Shown one piece after another: positions 9,953-20,046 of a DNA stretch of 64,000 bases. Position 1 is the stretch's first letter, and every line of letters starts with the position of its first letter. A model generated the notes under the pieces. It was not told the DNA's origin and searched no databases. It saw only the letters and a program-made list of their open reading frames with translations. The stretch spans positions 39,792,633 to 39,856,632 of the forward strand of contig OX235271.1 in NCBI GenBank assembly GCA_944472155.2. The letters run 5' to 3'. The stretch comes from Trichobilharzia szidati. Its lineage: Eukaryota; Platyhelminthes; Trematoda; Strigeidida; Schistosomatidae. Position numbers and translations under genes: made by a program.

Positions 9953-10760
9953 TGTTTCTGTTTTATCTTCCTCTTTGTTATATACACCGAACTTGCTGTT
10001 GTCCGGAAGAATTGCCGAAATTTCGTCAGAATGAATCTTTCTATCCATTAAGACTATGTTCAGGTCTTTATCAGAGCTCTTGTTAAGCAACTTTTGATTG
10101 GTTGAGTTGTTCTCCGTGTTCTTTAGTCAAAGAACTATGGCATGAGTCTACAGCTGTCAACATGAAACGTCTGAACTCTTGTCAGAGACTAAGAAACATC
10201 TCTGATTTGATTGACAAAAGTTTTCTAACTTAAAGTGTGTATATAGCTTGCTCATGCTTTGATCTGCATTGCAGAATTTCTACCCAACAGACAAGGCCTC
10301 CAGTTGTAAAAAAGATAGACTTAATGAAAAGCGGTTACACAAAAATTTTGTCGAATCTTCAGGAAGTTTATGTTGTACTGCTGTATCCCTTAGACCTTTT
10401 ATTAGGTTTGAATCGATAGCGTGTTTTCAGTTCTCCGTAATCATGGTTATACGGTCAGTGAATGTTTGGCGTTCAACACATGTCAGCTGACATAACGCAC
10501 AGGATCGTTGTGTTACATTTCTCTTCGATTCTGGGACACGTGAAGGAATGAAATCAATGAGGTTTCAAGAGTGACGTTTAAGAGATTTCGGGTTAAGATG
10601 ACTATGATTGTGACGCAAAGCTTTCCAATACCATTTCAGGTATTCACGATTGTTTGTGGAATCTCTGAGGAAGCCAATATTCGCAATAACTTCAGCAAGC
10701 TTTACAGAAAATCGTTGAAACCCACCGAGTTCCTTCACTGTCAAAGCGTCCTTGACAATT
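9953..10760 (-). pseudogene. PLE N-terminal and RT motif-1 remnant
   Basis: On the minus strand, NIVLMDRKIHSDEISAILPD and FGVYNKEEDKTETIEMQL match the PLE RT motif 1 region (xVVMDRxxY..ML..L.D). The frame continues across the composite insertion into TKILKR at about 8,600. Upstream sequence to 10,760 has many stops and is only tentatively part of the same element. Confidence 0.65.
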
Positions 10761-10844
10761 TTTGATTAAAAAATACCCATAAGTAGTTGAAAAGGTGACT
10801 GTTTTGAGGTAGACACTAAATAAATATTACTGCCCCCAAGATTC

Positions 10845-11215
10845 ATAGATTAAAACATAAAACCTTAAGCCAATAAAGAAAACCACACCTCTATGTTGAA
10901 GAGTATTCTATGCATCAATGTGGAGTTCAAAGACAACCTTGTGGCCAATACTCTAATGAACGGAATGTCAAACTCCCTGAAAACAACATTCTTTGCTTCT
11001 ACATAAAGACTGGTATTCTGTTGCCACCCAGTGTTGTCCAATAACTCTGAAGATAAGCTGCCGCATTTGACCACTTGTATGTGTGTTTACGAAATCCTTG
11101 TTTCCAGTGGAGCGAGAGATATAGGTGATTCAATGTCTGTTTTGTCTGAAAGTATCAGGGAACATTATCTTACTCCACTACTGAAATGTCACATCGCTCC
11201 TGCCAATTCGTGTAG
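10845..11215 (+). pseudogene. PLE C-terminal fragment, inverted copy
   Basis: Inverted copy of 7,633-8,030, with the same residues (MLKSILCINVEFKDNLVAN, SEDKLPHLTTCMCVYEI). One stop differs between the copies. The older PLE at 7.6-10.8 kb is therefore flanked by its own C-terminus in inverted orientation, as in several other PLEs here. Confidence 0.75.
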
Positions 11216-11740
11216 TTTTAGCATTGCATAATAAAATAATCATGCTGCATTGTACAGATAACTCATGAAATGCCACTAGTATGCTCGTTACCTGCTGAAT
11301 TGTTCAATGAGGTATGGCTGATTTTTAGGAATATAAAAGTGGATTTGAGGTATCGATTAGACGAATATCTACTACTCACTCTGAGGTGCTTTTTATCTGG
11401 GAGTTTTAGAAATAGAGATGAATGGTGAATTCCTACTGCCTGTAAAAACTGACCTTACAACTGGATAAGGAATAATAAGGTAGTGAATACACTTTGCAAA
11501 AGGAAACAGCATTAAGAGGATAAAACTATTCAGTGTATATTTTCTCATAGACAAGTATATCAATGATTTTTTTCATGAGGAACAGATGTTCACACTTTTC
11601 TTTCTCTCATTCCTTTGCCTTCCAAAAGGAGCACGGGGCTTCAAATTTTTGTTTTAAAGTTTCAGTAGTAGGTTTCTTCTTTTTTACAACTGTCTAACTC
11701 CCAACTTTCTATGTCTACCCAGCTTAATATAGCTGAACGA
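11216..11740. other. Intergenic, nothing recognised
   Basis: AT-rich, without long frames, repeats of known family or RNA motifs that I can identify. Confidence 0.35.
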
Positions 11741-11744
11741 GTTT

Positions 11745-11816
11745 TAGAAGGGCGTCAGCCTGATATTCAACGGTGGACCGCGTGCATGGTCGGAGAGCGT
11801 TCCATCACTGAGCTAG
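11745..11816 (-). repeat. tRNA-like SINE head or tRNA pseudogene
   Basis: On the minus strand GCGTCA pairs with TGACGC as an acceptor stem. TAGCTCAGTGATGGAACGC is a good A box and CCGACCATGCACGCGGTC resembles the anticodon arm of the tRNA-derived SINE at 12.35 kb. The B-box position (CCGTTGAATATC) is degraded. It is probably a diverged member of the same SINE class rather than a functional tRNA. Confidence 0.55.
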
Positions 11817-12340
11817 TGACGCTATGTTCACATCAGTGTCCTTTTATCTTTCCTACTGCTTTTTGAAGTATAATAATTTTGGTTTTAATGTGTATGACTT
11901 CTTCATAAATCTTTCTGTCACCCACCAACATATAATTCAATATACTGAGACTGAAATATCTTGAGACAAGTCGCATGTCATCTTCGTACGAAGATCAGTT
12001 ACATAAAAGACGTCAGTGTTACAGTTACTGTCACTGTATATCTTTTTCAAATTCACCTATGGCACGAAAGGTTTATTAAATAGTCTCCTTTGACATTTTT
12101 TAGTTAAAATTAAGTTTACAGATATGAAAATATCTGTTCAGTTTGAAGATTGATTTCTTTGCGAAGTGTACTCGGCTGAAAAAATTCCCTGGAAATCAAA
12201 GGATAGCCGAAGACCTGATACTCTCAATAACAAATATCCACGACGGTAGTCAAAAGTCGATCCCACTGTTGACCGGTTAGCGAGCAATGATGTTGCAAAG
12301 CAGTTACTGGGTTATAATCCAAACATTTACGACTTTTCAA
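11817..12340. other. Intergenic, nothing recognised
   Basis: No coding, RNA or repeat assignment could be made for this AT-rich stretch. Confidence 0.35.
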
Positions 12341-12349
12341 CTTCTTTGA

Positions 12350-12535
12350 TTCGGTGGCACAGTGGTTAGGACTCTCGCCGACCATGCACATGGTCCGGGG
12401 TTCGATCCCCTGCCGGCGCACACCCGATATCTATGGTCGGCCTGAATTTGGGCTACCGATATCCATGCTAAAAATTCCACACTCGTTCTGAAAATACGGT
12501 GTGGAATCAAGCTGTAAATCAAAATAAAAAAATAA
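12350..12535 (+). repeat. tRNA-derived SINE
   Basis: The head folds as a tRNA: A box GGTGGCACAGTGGTTAGGA, anticodon arm GACCATGCACATGGTC, T arm with B box GGGGTTCGATCCCC, and 3' acceptor strand CCGGCGCA. The body TATCTATGGTCGGCCTGAAT, ATTCCACAC.., a CTTGATTCCAC-like end (here GTGGAATCAAGCTG) and an A/T-rich tail follow. Better acceptor stems (TGCGTCGG) are seen in the copies at 29.2 and 38.8 kb on the minus strand. Pol III transcription from the internal A and B boxes is expected for the class. Confidence 0.85.
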
Positions 12536-12680
12536 AATAATAGTAAAACAAATGGCCATTTGTCATCATTTCGATATAAAATGACTTAACTGAATATATA
12601 TGTTCAACAACCTCTACTCATCATAAGAAGAAAATTGGTTCAGTGTTATCTGGAAAGTTAAAGGAGCCACTCATAAAAAG

Positions 12681-12694
12681 TATGCTTCTGTATA
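12681..12694. repeat. 14-bp target-site duplication, left copy
   Basis: TATGCTTCTGTATA occurs here and at 14,893-14,906, directly abutting the ends of the PLE. The corresponding empty site near 7,580 has a single copy, with one base different. Confidence 0.9.
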
Positions 12695-12788
12695 CCATAT
12701 TAGTTTGTTTATTAGGTATATCACACAGTGAAACAGTATTATTTACTGGATGACGTTTCGAACAAAATTTATTGTTCATAATCATATC
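12695..12788 (-). repeat. PLE inverted terminus, 5' side
   Basis: Exact reverse complement of 14,762-14,855 by eye. On the minus strand it contains the hairpin GAACA..TGTTC followed by GAAACGTC, the PLE hammerhead-like signature. Confidence 0.9.
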
Positions 12789-14763
12789 TGTAGACAAGCT
12801 GAAACCTGAGGATGTCATCCCTAAAATAGAAGTAGCACTAAGTGGAATAGACAAAACTACGGCTGATGAAGTACGGGCACAATGTGCACTAACATTGAAA
12901 CGACAAAAATGTGGAAAGCCAAACCTGACAAAACAAGAGTTAGAAGCCCTGAAACACCTTAAGAATAACAAGGATATAGTTATCACAAAGTCAGACAAAG
13001 GAAATGCAACGGTAGTATTAGACAAATCAGACTACTTGGACAAGGTAAACACTCACATACGAACAGGACCATATGAGGAAATTAATAAACCAATTGATAC
13101 AGTTATGAATAAAGTTAAGAAATCCACAGCGGATCTTATACGCCGAATGAAGCCGTTTCTAGGTGAGTCTAAGTGGTTTAACTTAATGCCCAAAACTAAT
13201 AACCCCAGTAGGATGTATGGTGTTGTTAAAGTTCATAAGTCAGGATATCCTATTAGGCCTATAGTTGATTTTAGAAATTCACCTACTTATGAATTATCTA
13301 AATAATTAGCCATGGTATTAAATCCCCTAAAAATCCACTCGAAATCTAGACTAACTAATTCTTATGAACTCAAACGTAGATTAGATAATTTAAAATTAGA
13401 TAATGAAGAAAAAATGGTTAGTTTTGACATAGTCAGTTTATACACACGTATACCAATAAATATGGCTATAGAGGCAGTCAGAAACGAACTCATTTCTGAC
13501 CAAGAACTCGAACTTAGGACAAAAGTGCCACTTGAGGACATAATGCTGGGAGTACAGCTATGCCTGACTTCCACAGTATTTAAATTCCAAGGGAAAATAT
13601 ACAAACAAACTGAGGGAGTTGCCATGGGATCACCAATATCCCCAGTGGTAGCAGATATATTCATGGATAAGTGGGAAACCATAGCGATTAAAACGTTCAA
13701 CCCCACCCCAAAAGTATGGTGGAGGTACGTAGACGACACATTCACTGTACTTAGAACACAAGATGTAGATAGATTTTTCGAACATATCAACTCTAAGGTT
13801 GAAGCAATTCAATTCACTTATGAATTGGAAAATCAGGAAGGGGAGCTCCCAATGTTAGATTGTAACGTAATGAGGAAAGAAGATGGGAAGGTAAACACTA
13901 GTGTTTACAGGAAACCCACACACTCCAACAGATATTTAGACTTCCGATCATCCCATCCTATGTCAGTAAAAATAGGATTGGTGAAATGTTTAAATGACAG
14001 AGCACAAAAATTAAGTAGTACCAAAGAAAACCTAAAACAGGAACTAACACACATAAAAGAAGCCTTAAAACTTAATAATTACCCGGATAAATTAGTCAAG
14101 AAATATGTAAAGAAAAGTAAAAATAAAATAAATAATGATAGTAGTGATAGTGATAATAACAATAATATTAATGACGACACCAACAATAAAGAATCTAAAT
14201 CATCAGTAGTAATTCCATACAAGGAAGGAACCTCGGAAGCCCTACGCAGAATTCTTAACAAGGCAGGAATAAAAACGGCATTCAAACCCACAAACTCAAT
14301 TAGAAACAAGCTTTGTCGGTTAAAGGATCCTGTAGAGCCTTTAAAACAAAACAATTTAGTTTATCTAATACCCTGCAATGATTGTCAGGTCAAATACATA
14401 GGTCAAACTAGTAGAACAGGGGCAGTCAGACTAGCTGAACATAAAAACTTAGCAAAATCTAGATTGGTTGACCCGAATAAGATAAGAAATCTAGAGAATA
14501 GTTCAGCTATAGCACTACATGCAGTCACACACAACCATACAATAGGATGGGATAGGATGACAGTTTTAAAATCTAATGTCACAGGGTATAGGGAGAGATT
14601 GATAACAGAAGCTTTGTTTATCGAATCAACTACAAATACATGTAATAGGAATGATTCATCACCTGTCCCCGATATTTGGAAAATTCTACTACCCATACGA
14701 CGAATAGGAGAGAACAAAGAAAACTATAAAACTCAAGTGTCAAAGTCGTGTGATCACAATTGA
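12772..14763 (+). pseudogene. PLE reverse transcriptase / GIY-YIG endonuclease, one stop
   Basis: A single reading frame is broken only by TAA at 13,303-13,305; both sides are in the same frame (177 and 483 residues). RT motifs appear in order: GNATVVLDKSDY (motif 1), YGVVKVHKSGYPIRPIVDF (motif 2), MVSFDIVSLYTRIPI (motif 3), EGVAMGSPISPVVADIFM (motif 4), WWRYVDDTF with the catalytic YVDD (residues about 139-142 of the second part), ELPMLDCNV and VYRKPTHSNRYLDF. After an Asn/Ser-rich linker comes the GIY-YIG nuclease: VYLIPCNDCQVKYIGQTSR, then a conserved Glu in LITEALFIES. The stop falls in LSK*LAMV between motifs 2 and 3. The N-terminal region found in full-length PLEs is absent and the frame opens in the inverted terminus. 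The terminal TGA overlaps the 3' terminus by two bases. All catalytic residues otherwise look intact. Confidence 0.9.
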
Positions 14764-14855
14764 TATGATTATGAACAATAAATTTTGTTCGAAACGTCAT
14801 CCAGTAAATAATACTGTTTCACTGTGTGATATACCTAATAAACAAACTAATATGG
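14762..14855 (+). repeat. PLE terminus, 3' side, hammerhead-like
   Basis: Contains ATGATTAT, stem GAACA / TGTTC, then GAAACGTC and a CAGTA..TACTG hairpin. The order resembles the PLE hammerhead pattern CTGANGA-stem II-GAAAC-GTC, but two invariant core bases differ, so activity is doubtful. Confidence 0.6.
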
Positions 14856-14892
14856 AATTACTTACTACCACAGTGCCCAAGTTTTACACATA

Positions 14893-14906
14893 TATGCTTC
14901 TGTATA
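14893..14906. repeat. 14-bp target-site duplication, right copy
   Basis: Same 14 bases as 12,681-12,694. Confidence 0.9.
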
Positions 14907-15660
14907 ATTTGCAGTGCCGAGGTCTTAGTGATTCGCATGGAAATCACTGATTCATGTACTGTTGCAAAAACAAACGCGAACCAAAACTGCAGCCTCTGCA
15001 TCAGCTTTGGCTCACGGCATGGTCGACACAGATTTGATTATCTCATACGTCAATATTTTATCAAGTTACTCCATAACTTAATTTGTTTTCGTCTGACCTC
15101 CTCTGTGACTTTCGAATTCCCTTGATCACATCACTCGATTATGAGTATTACTATGGTTCTTATGGTTGTTTCTCATCTCTTGAACGAAGGTTCAGCGTAA
15201 TAATAGAGGTTTAGAACTCGGGTACTGTGGTAGTAAGTAATTCCATATTGTTTTGTTTATTAGATTTATTATATATCACACAAAGTGAAACAATATCAAT
15301 TACTGGATGACGAGGTTTCGAACACAATTTATTATTCATCATAATCATATCAGTTATGATTGATAATACTGATATATCACTGTGTCATATATATATATAA
15401 ATATAATAAACAAATTAATGTGGAATAAGATTAAGCATATCTAGTCTTGGATTTCACTAATCACAGCTCATCCATTGAAACCTTCATTCAGTTAATATCT
15501 GTTCTCACTCGTATTCCTCTTGCTATGCACTTTTATAAATGAAATGTAATCTTTTTTACCTTGCAATAATTAAGTAACATTCTCTTACGAGAGGTGAAAT
15601 GAGGCATTATCAGGTCATTAGAACACTGTTTATCATTAATATAAACATTTAAGTAAGCGC
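14907..15660. repeat. 0.7-kb PLE-terminus module, copy 3
   Basis: Direct copy of 3,955-4,658 and inverted copy of 6,805-7,520: same order of CAACACAGATTTGATTATCTC-like, CATCACTCGATTATGAG, terminal PLE segment (15,210-15,370) and TTAGTTAATATCTGTTCTC-like blocks. Its left end adjoins the 14-bp target duplication of the PLE, so the PLE landed inside this duplicated unit. Confidence 0.8.
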
Positions 15661-15964
15661 TGATGATGTCTAGAGGGTTAGTGAAAGCTATCTGATTAAC
15701 CTAATCAACTGAGAGAACATATGTGCATCAAATATATCCACCGGAATTACAGGTCTCTTCCACTACTTTAAAAGCAATTGAAATCTAATATTTATAAACA
15801 ATACAGACTGTTTCAAATAAAATGCGTTGATTCTTTTTATACTCATTTTTACCAAATTCACCAATTCTTCGAGTATTCAATAATCACTTCCTTAAGTGCA
15901 GCAGAATATTTATGTATTATCATTCAGTCATCAGATGACCTTGTAAAATTACTGAAACCCAAAA
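15661..15964. other. Spacer before palindrome 1
   Basis: AT-rich. The short plus frame 15,778-15,972 has no recognisable motif. Nothing else is supported. Confidence 0.35.
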
Positions 15965-16344
15965 TAAGATGACAGTGATTCAAATGCTTTATGTCAATTT
16001 ATAGTCATTCAGAGGAACAAAAGGTACGTGTCTTAGTATTTTCGTCTGCAATGCTTAGTTTAATTAGATATAATAGGTATCTATCTACACTTTGTCACGC
16101 AAAATGACCACAAATTTAGCACAAGTGATAGGTGAATGTATCGACCAAACATGAATCCTATCTTGACAGCAAATCATTCTTCATTGAATGGATATCTACA
16201 GTTAATAGTGATTATTATCTCTATGACGTTAGACTCCCATATAGGCTTCAATTTCGGTCATTTGTCACTTGAATGCGTGAAACGCAGATGCCTGCTTAGC
16301 GTTTTAATACAGGATGACACAGATAACATTTTTACTATTTTTAT

Positions 16345-16535
16345 TCCAGCGTTGGTGGCACAGTGTTACAATGCTCACCAACCCGTCTCATGTGGTTTGG
16401 GATTCGATCCCCACCTGAAACCCTCCTTTAAGCCGCTAAGCCAGCAGTAAGACTGTCAAGCGGAGAAGGTTAAGCATGAGCCAGGCTAGCAACCCCATCC
16501 TGTAAAAATAAACACCAATACTATCGAAACTTCAA
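16345..16535 (+). repeat. tRNA-derived SINE variant
   Basis: GCGTTGGTGGCACAGTG (A-box region) and GGGATTCGATCCCCACC (B box) give a tRNA-like head. The body AAACCCTCCTTTAAGCCGC to GGCTAGCAACCCCATCC differs from the 12.35-kb SINE. An identical copy in reverse is at 27,607-27,797 in the other arm. Confidence 0.75.
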
Positions 16536-17171
16536 ACCTCTAGCTTGAGGTACTCAATGTTCCAGTTGGAAAATAAAGGAATAAAAAAATATATAGAAAG
16601 ACAAGTGTTCATATTAATTTTTGCACCACACTCCCTTATTAACGAGTCAACCTCGGTTAGAAGCTGGAGTCATGAATGTTTGTCTATGCGCCTTATGAAG
16701 AAAGCGTTTAGCGATAACACTCCAGTGGAAACTAACTAAAATATCATGGAATATAATGGAGAACTGGACAATCATTTCTATCTGGCTCACAAATCTCAAG
16801 TTCTTGCAGTAACCGAGTTACAACTCAACAACTACTGTGCAAAAATTAATTACCACTCTCTCTTAATATCTGAAACTATTCATACGGTCATTCAGTGTTT
16901 CATGACGTAATCACTCGAATCGTCATTATCTTTCCAAATAAAATAACACAAAAATAATAGAAAATATAATATTTTTTCTCCAGATTTCTGGCTGATTTAT
17001 TTTCTGTAAAACACTTTAGGATAGTGATGTTATTTTTAGGAAAATGAAACATGATATTCGTCAGTTAACTGACTGTAAGTTAGCTTAACTTGAAGTTATT
17101 GATTACTGAACAAGTTAGCCAAAAAGCAAATCATACGAACTCATGCATTTATCATCAAAATTAAGTAAAAG

Positions 17172-18458
17172 CGAACAAAAAAGTATGAATAAATTAGCAT
17201 TAAATAGTAACTGGCATTCATTGCACAATACGTGGCTGTCATGGCTTTGTAGCCTAGTGAATGTAATTTTTGTGTTTCTGAAATGCTAGGTGCTTAGTTT
17301 GAGTCTCATCGAGGAACGGAACATCATTACTCACTACAATGTAGATACGTCTATGCGACAAGACCCAAATAGGAGGCAACGCACTTCCTGAACTCCGCTG
17401 CCACCCACAATCAGTCAAATAGCACTAGTTTTCTGTATCCTGATAATTACTCTTTATAAAGAAGAAGACTGAGTATTCAGTTGTCAGTAATACTATTATT
17501 ATTTAACTACAGCATTACGTGATTATTAATCCAACTAAATAGGACTTCGCATACTACTGAAATGTAATTGGAGATCACTCACTACTGATCAGTAGATGGA
17601 CAGTATATAGTATTCCATATTGAATCAGAGTGAAAATTATCAGCAATCCATGAACGAAAATGATATGAATCTGTAATGCGTACGATTCGCCAGCCTGTTT
17701 CAATCACTGGTCTGCCTAAATTTTCTTTCTATCAAAATGCATCGTGTTCAATGCATTTACTGTTCTTTTAAGGATCCAGTTGGCATAATGAGCAAGAATT
17801 CATACTCTCGTACTATTTCAAAGGAGTTTCTAAATACCATCAAGAATTTTTCGAAACAGACGGAGAGAGAACATTGTAGAGCATTACTATAACAAGCTGT
17901 GGATAAGACACTATTACTTCAGATGATATATCAGGGTTTGGTATATTACACGAAGATTTTGAACAAGGTTGATGAGTATACATCATCTCATATGTTCGAA
18001 TGAAAATTCATGCTTATTCGGAGATTACAAATAGACGATTTGCAATTCAATACATTCTTGCTACAATGCACAGAAAGCATTTCAATCAGAATTATTACTG
18101 CTCATTTCCCAAGTTGTCTATGGTACAAGTAGAAAGGAATGGAGTGTGGGCGGAATTCAAAAAAGTGAACCAAAAAGTAAGTTGATCAAAATGATAAGAA
18201 GCACCATGCCAACAATTCACAGGGTGGTTTACAGTTACCAACTATTTCACTACGCCAACAGGAAACAAGCTGACAGCTGAATTTATTGCACAGATATGTA
18301 GTGTTACCAATGCAGACTCTGATGAAATTTTCACAAGATGATTAGATACCCACAAGAACGTAACATGAAATTCTGTCAGGGGATAATAATACTTTAAAAT
18401 TAAAATAATCAATTTAAAACAGGTAATTTGAGTTAAAATCCCCGAATAAATAAGAACC
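17172..18458. other. Left-arm-specific block of palindrome 1
   Basis: This 1.29-kb block has no counterpart in the right arm. Besides the Smalpha remnant it contains a 61-residue plus frame at 18,000-18,185 that I do not recognise. The edges are abrupt: the left breakpoint is after ATTAAGTAAAAG and the right before AATTGGATCTCGG. Confidence 0.75.
17225..17420 (+). repeat. Diverged Smalpha copy
   Basis: GTTTGAGTCTCATCGAGGAAC corresponds to the Smalpha B-box stretch. It is followed by AAGACCCAAATAGGAGGC, a decayed stem II, and TTCCTGAACTCCGCTGCCACC. The GAAA core is lost. It lies in the block present only in the left arm. Confidence 0.55.
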
Positions 18459-18499
18459 AATTGGATCTCGGTGTCACACAGAATTTGATTGATCGACTG

Positions 18500-18735
18500 A
18501 TCGATTGATTACGGGATTTCATCATGAACTGACATGCGTTAGAGAACCATTGGGAAACCTAGAAGTGTTGGACAGTTGTTTCGTTCTACACCAACACTCT
18601 TCACCAATAGGCTCCCACCTCCAAGGTTTGAACATTAAACCTCCCTGTTACAAAGTGAAACAACAGGTTGGGTGTAAGGACAAATACTCGCCAGCGATGA
18701 GATTGGCTAGTGTTAGTCTCTCGGTATTGTGAATT
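18500..18735 (-). repeat. Hammerhead SINE (second family)
   Basis: Minus-strand order: tRNA-like head, then the hammerhead-like region (GTGAAGAG core, GAAC then GAAACAACTGTC), then the family tail TTCCCAATGGTTCTCTAAC..GTCAGTTCATGATGAAATCC. Forms a head-to-head pair with the plus copy at 18,755-18,935. Confidence 0.7.
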
Positions 18736-18754
18736 GGCAGAAGTTGGAATTCAC

Positions 18755-18935
18755 GGGTCACTTGATTGAGTAGCAGTGAATTAGTGGTCTACGAGTCCAA
18801 CTTGTAACAGGAAGATCATCGGTTCCAACACCGGTGAGTCAGTACTTTCGAAGAGTCCTGGACTGCTGCAAAACAGTTTTTCAATGGTTCTCTAATCGAT
18901 ATCAGCAAGTGATGAAATCCTCTGACCAATCAAAT
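18755..18935 (+). repeat. Hammerhead SINE (second family), degenerate
   Basis: Head with TTAGTGGTCTACGAGTCCAAC and a B-box-like GGTTCCAACACC, a decayed ribozyme region (GAAGAGTCCTGGAC..AAAACAG) and the tail CAATGGTTCTCTAATCG..GATGAAATCC. Mirrored at 26,100-26,285. Confidence 0.65.
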
Positions 18936-19479
18936 CCCCGAAAACCAACACTTTAATTATGATTTTAGTCAGTATTACAGCAACAGAATAGGCGATTAAT
19001 TTACACAACATCTATTTGGAAGACTTGCAAGAGACAGTATCAAATTATTTAATAAAAACTCAGTAATTTTGCCATTAGTGTAACAGATAACTTGCCTTGA
19101 ATGGTACTAGACTGATCTCCGGCTAATTTGTTTCTTAATCCTGAAGAAGACCAAGTGTAAATGCCTACTAGGAACCATTTTCGACCTAAAATTTGCATAA
19201 AGGAAAATCAATACAACATAAATATAGAAGAATATTAACACTTAAAATGTCTCCGTCATACCACTGATACTGTCATACCGTATCACCACCCTCGAGTATG
19301 CTTACACTTATACTAAATACTGGCGTCTGATTAGGAAACATTATTTACAACATGACATTTGATTGAAATTCAAACGCTGAAGTGCATTGGCAGTGCTCAC
19401 CTGATTGTCTTCAGTCACTCTTAATAAAAACAGAAGTGACTTATGCCAGGCCAAACCAGTTAAACAGCGATCGAGTTGA

Positions 19480-19860
19480 AGCATTTTGATGGATTGTGAC
19501 CATCAGTAGAATCCAGGAAGCGCATTTTGACATGGATGAACCTGAATTCCCATTGAGTAAACGTGTCCCCATTGAGGTCTGAACCCAGTACGCATCGTTC
19601 CCAACATCAAAGCGTTTTCCACCAGACTAATTGGGCCATATCAGCCACCTCTTGTGCAATAGGTACAGTTATCGCGATTATTTTTAATTAAATTCTGATT
19701 TTCTCGTTGACTGACTGGACCGAAACGTTCGACTTATGTTGACATGTCGGATCCGTGTGCGGATGCTTCGACGACGTCTGAAAATCATCTTCCAATAGGT
19801 TGGTGAAATGTGGCTAACAGTGGAGTCGAGGATGCACACTTAGTCCTCTCTGTGACTTAC
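19480..19860 (-). repeat. Tandem Smalpha unit between two ribozyme sites
   Basis: On the minus strand, 19,860-19,700 is the Smalpha 3' half starting at its cleavage region (GCATCCTCGACTCCACTG). 19,680-19,480 is the next 5' half ending in a second ribozyme region (TGCGCTTCCTGGATTCTACTG). A complete monomer therefore lies between two consecutive cleavage positions. Mirrored at 25,180-25,560 plus. Confidence 0.7.
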
Positions 19861-20046
19861 CAGCCAGACATACCTGCATTCCAATGGATTCTAAGTCAGG
19901 TCGACCAAGTGACTATCAAAATTACTATTTTCTGTTCTGTCTACTGTGAATATTAGCTATAAGTGCAGGGGAAATACTGGAATGAACTTAGTTTGGAGAT
20001 GAAAACTTATCTGCAGATCTTGAATTAGAAACATTAAAAGATATAT

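Larger units (their letters stand above)
12695..14892 (+). mobile_element. Near-complete Penelope-like retroelement
   Basis: The 2,198-bp insertion is bounded by 14-bp target duplications. It starts with a 94-bp inverted terminal segment (12,695-12,788), carries an RT plus GIY-YIG coding region (12,772-14,763), the reverse-complementary 94-bp terminus (14,762-14,855), and a 37-bp tail ending TTTTACACATA. The two 94-bp termini appear identical base for base. The coding region lacks the N-terminus usual for PLEs, so this is a 5'-truncated insertion with an inverted terminal repeat at its 5' end, a known PLE configuration. It lies within sequence that is paralogous to 7.4-7.65 kb. Confidence 0.9.

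Noticed and set aside
10865..11074. A 69-residue minus-strand frame
   Set aside because: It is the antisense reading of the PLE C-terminal fragment at 10,845-11,215 (and the plus-strand counterpart at 7,811-8,023 likewise).
12350..12420. Functional tRNA gene
   Set aside because: The same cloverleaf is fused to a shared SINE body and A/T tail in several dispersed copies, and the 5' acceptor strand is degraded here.
13362..14717. Several minus-strand frames over the young PLE
   Set aside because: They are antisense to a frame with all RT and GIY-YIG motifs and have no motifs of their own.
16136..16450. A 104-residue frame present identically in both palindrome 1 arms (mirror at 27,687-28,001)
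   Set aside because: It runs across the tRNA-derived SINE and its B box; conservation is explained by the recent arm duplication, not by coding selection.
18505..18732. A 75-residue frame starting MITGFHHELTCVREPLG, duplicated at 26,297-26,524
   Set aside because: It is the complement-strand reading of a hammerhead SINE tail and head; similar short peptides arise from every copy of this family.
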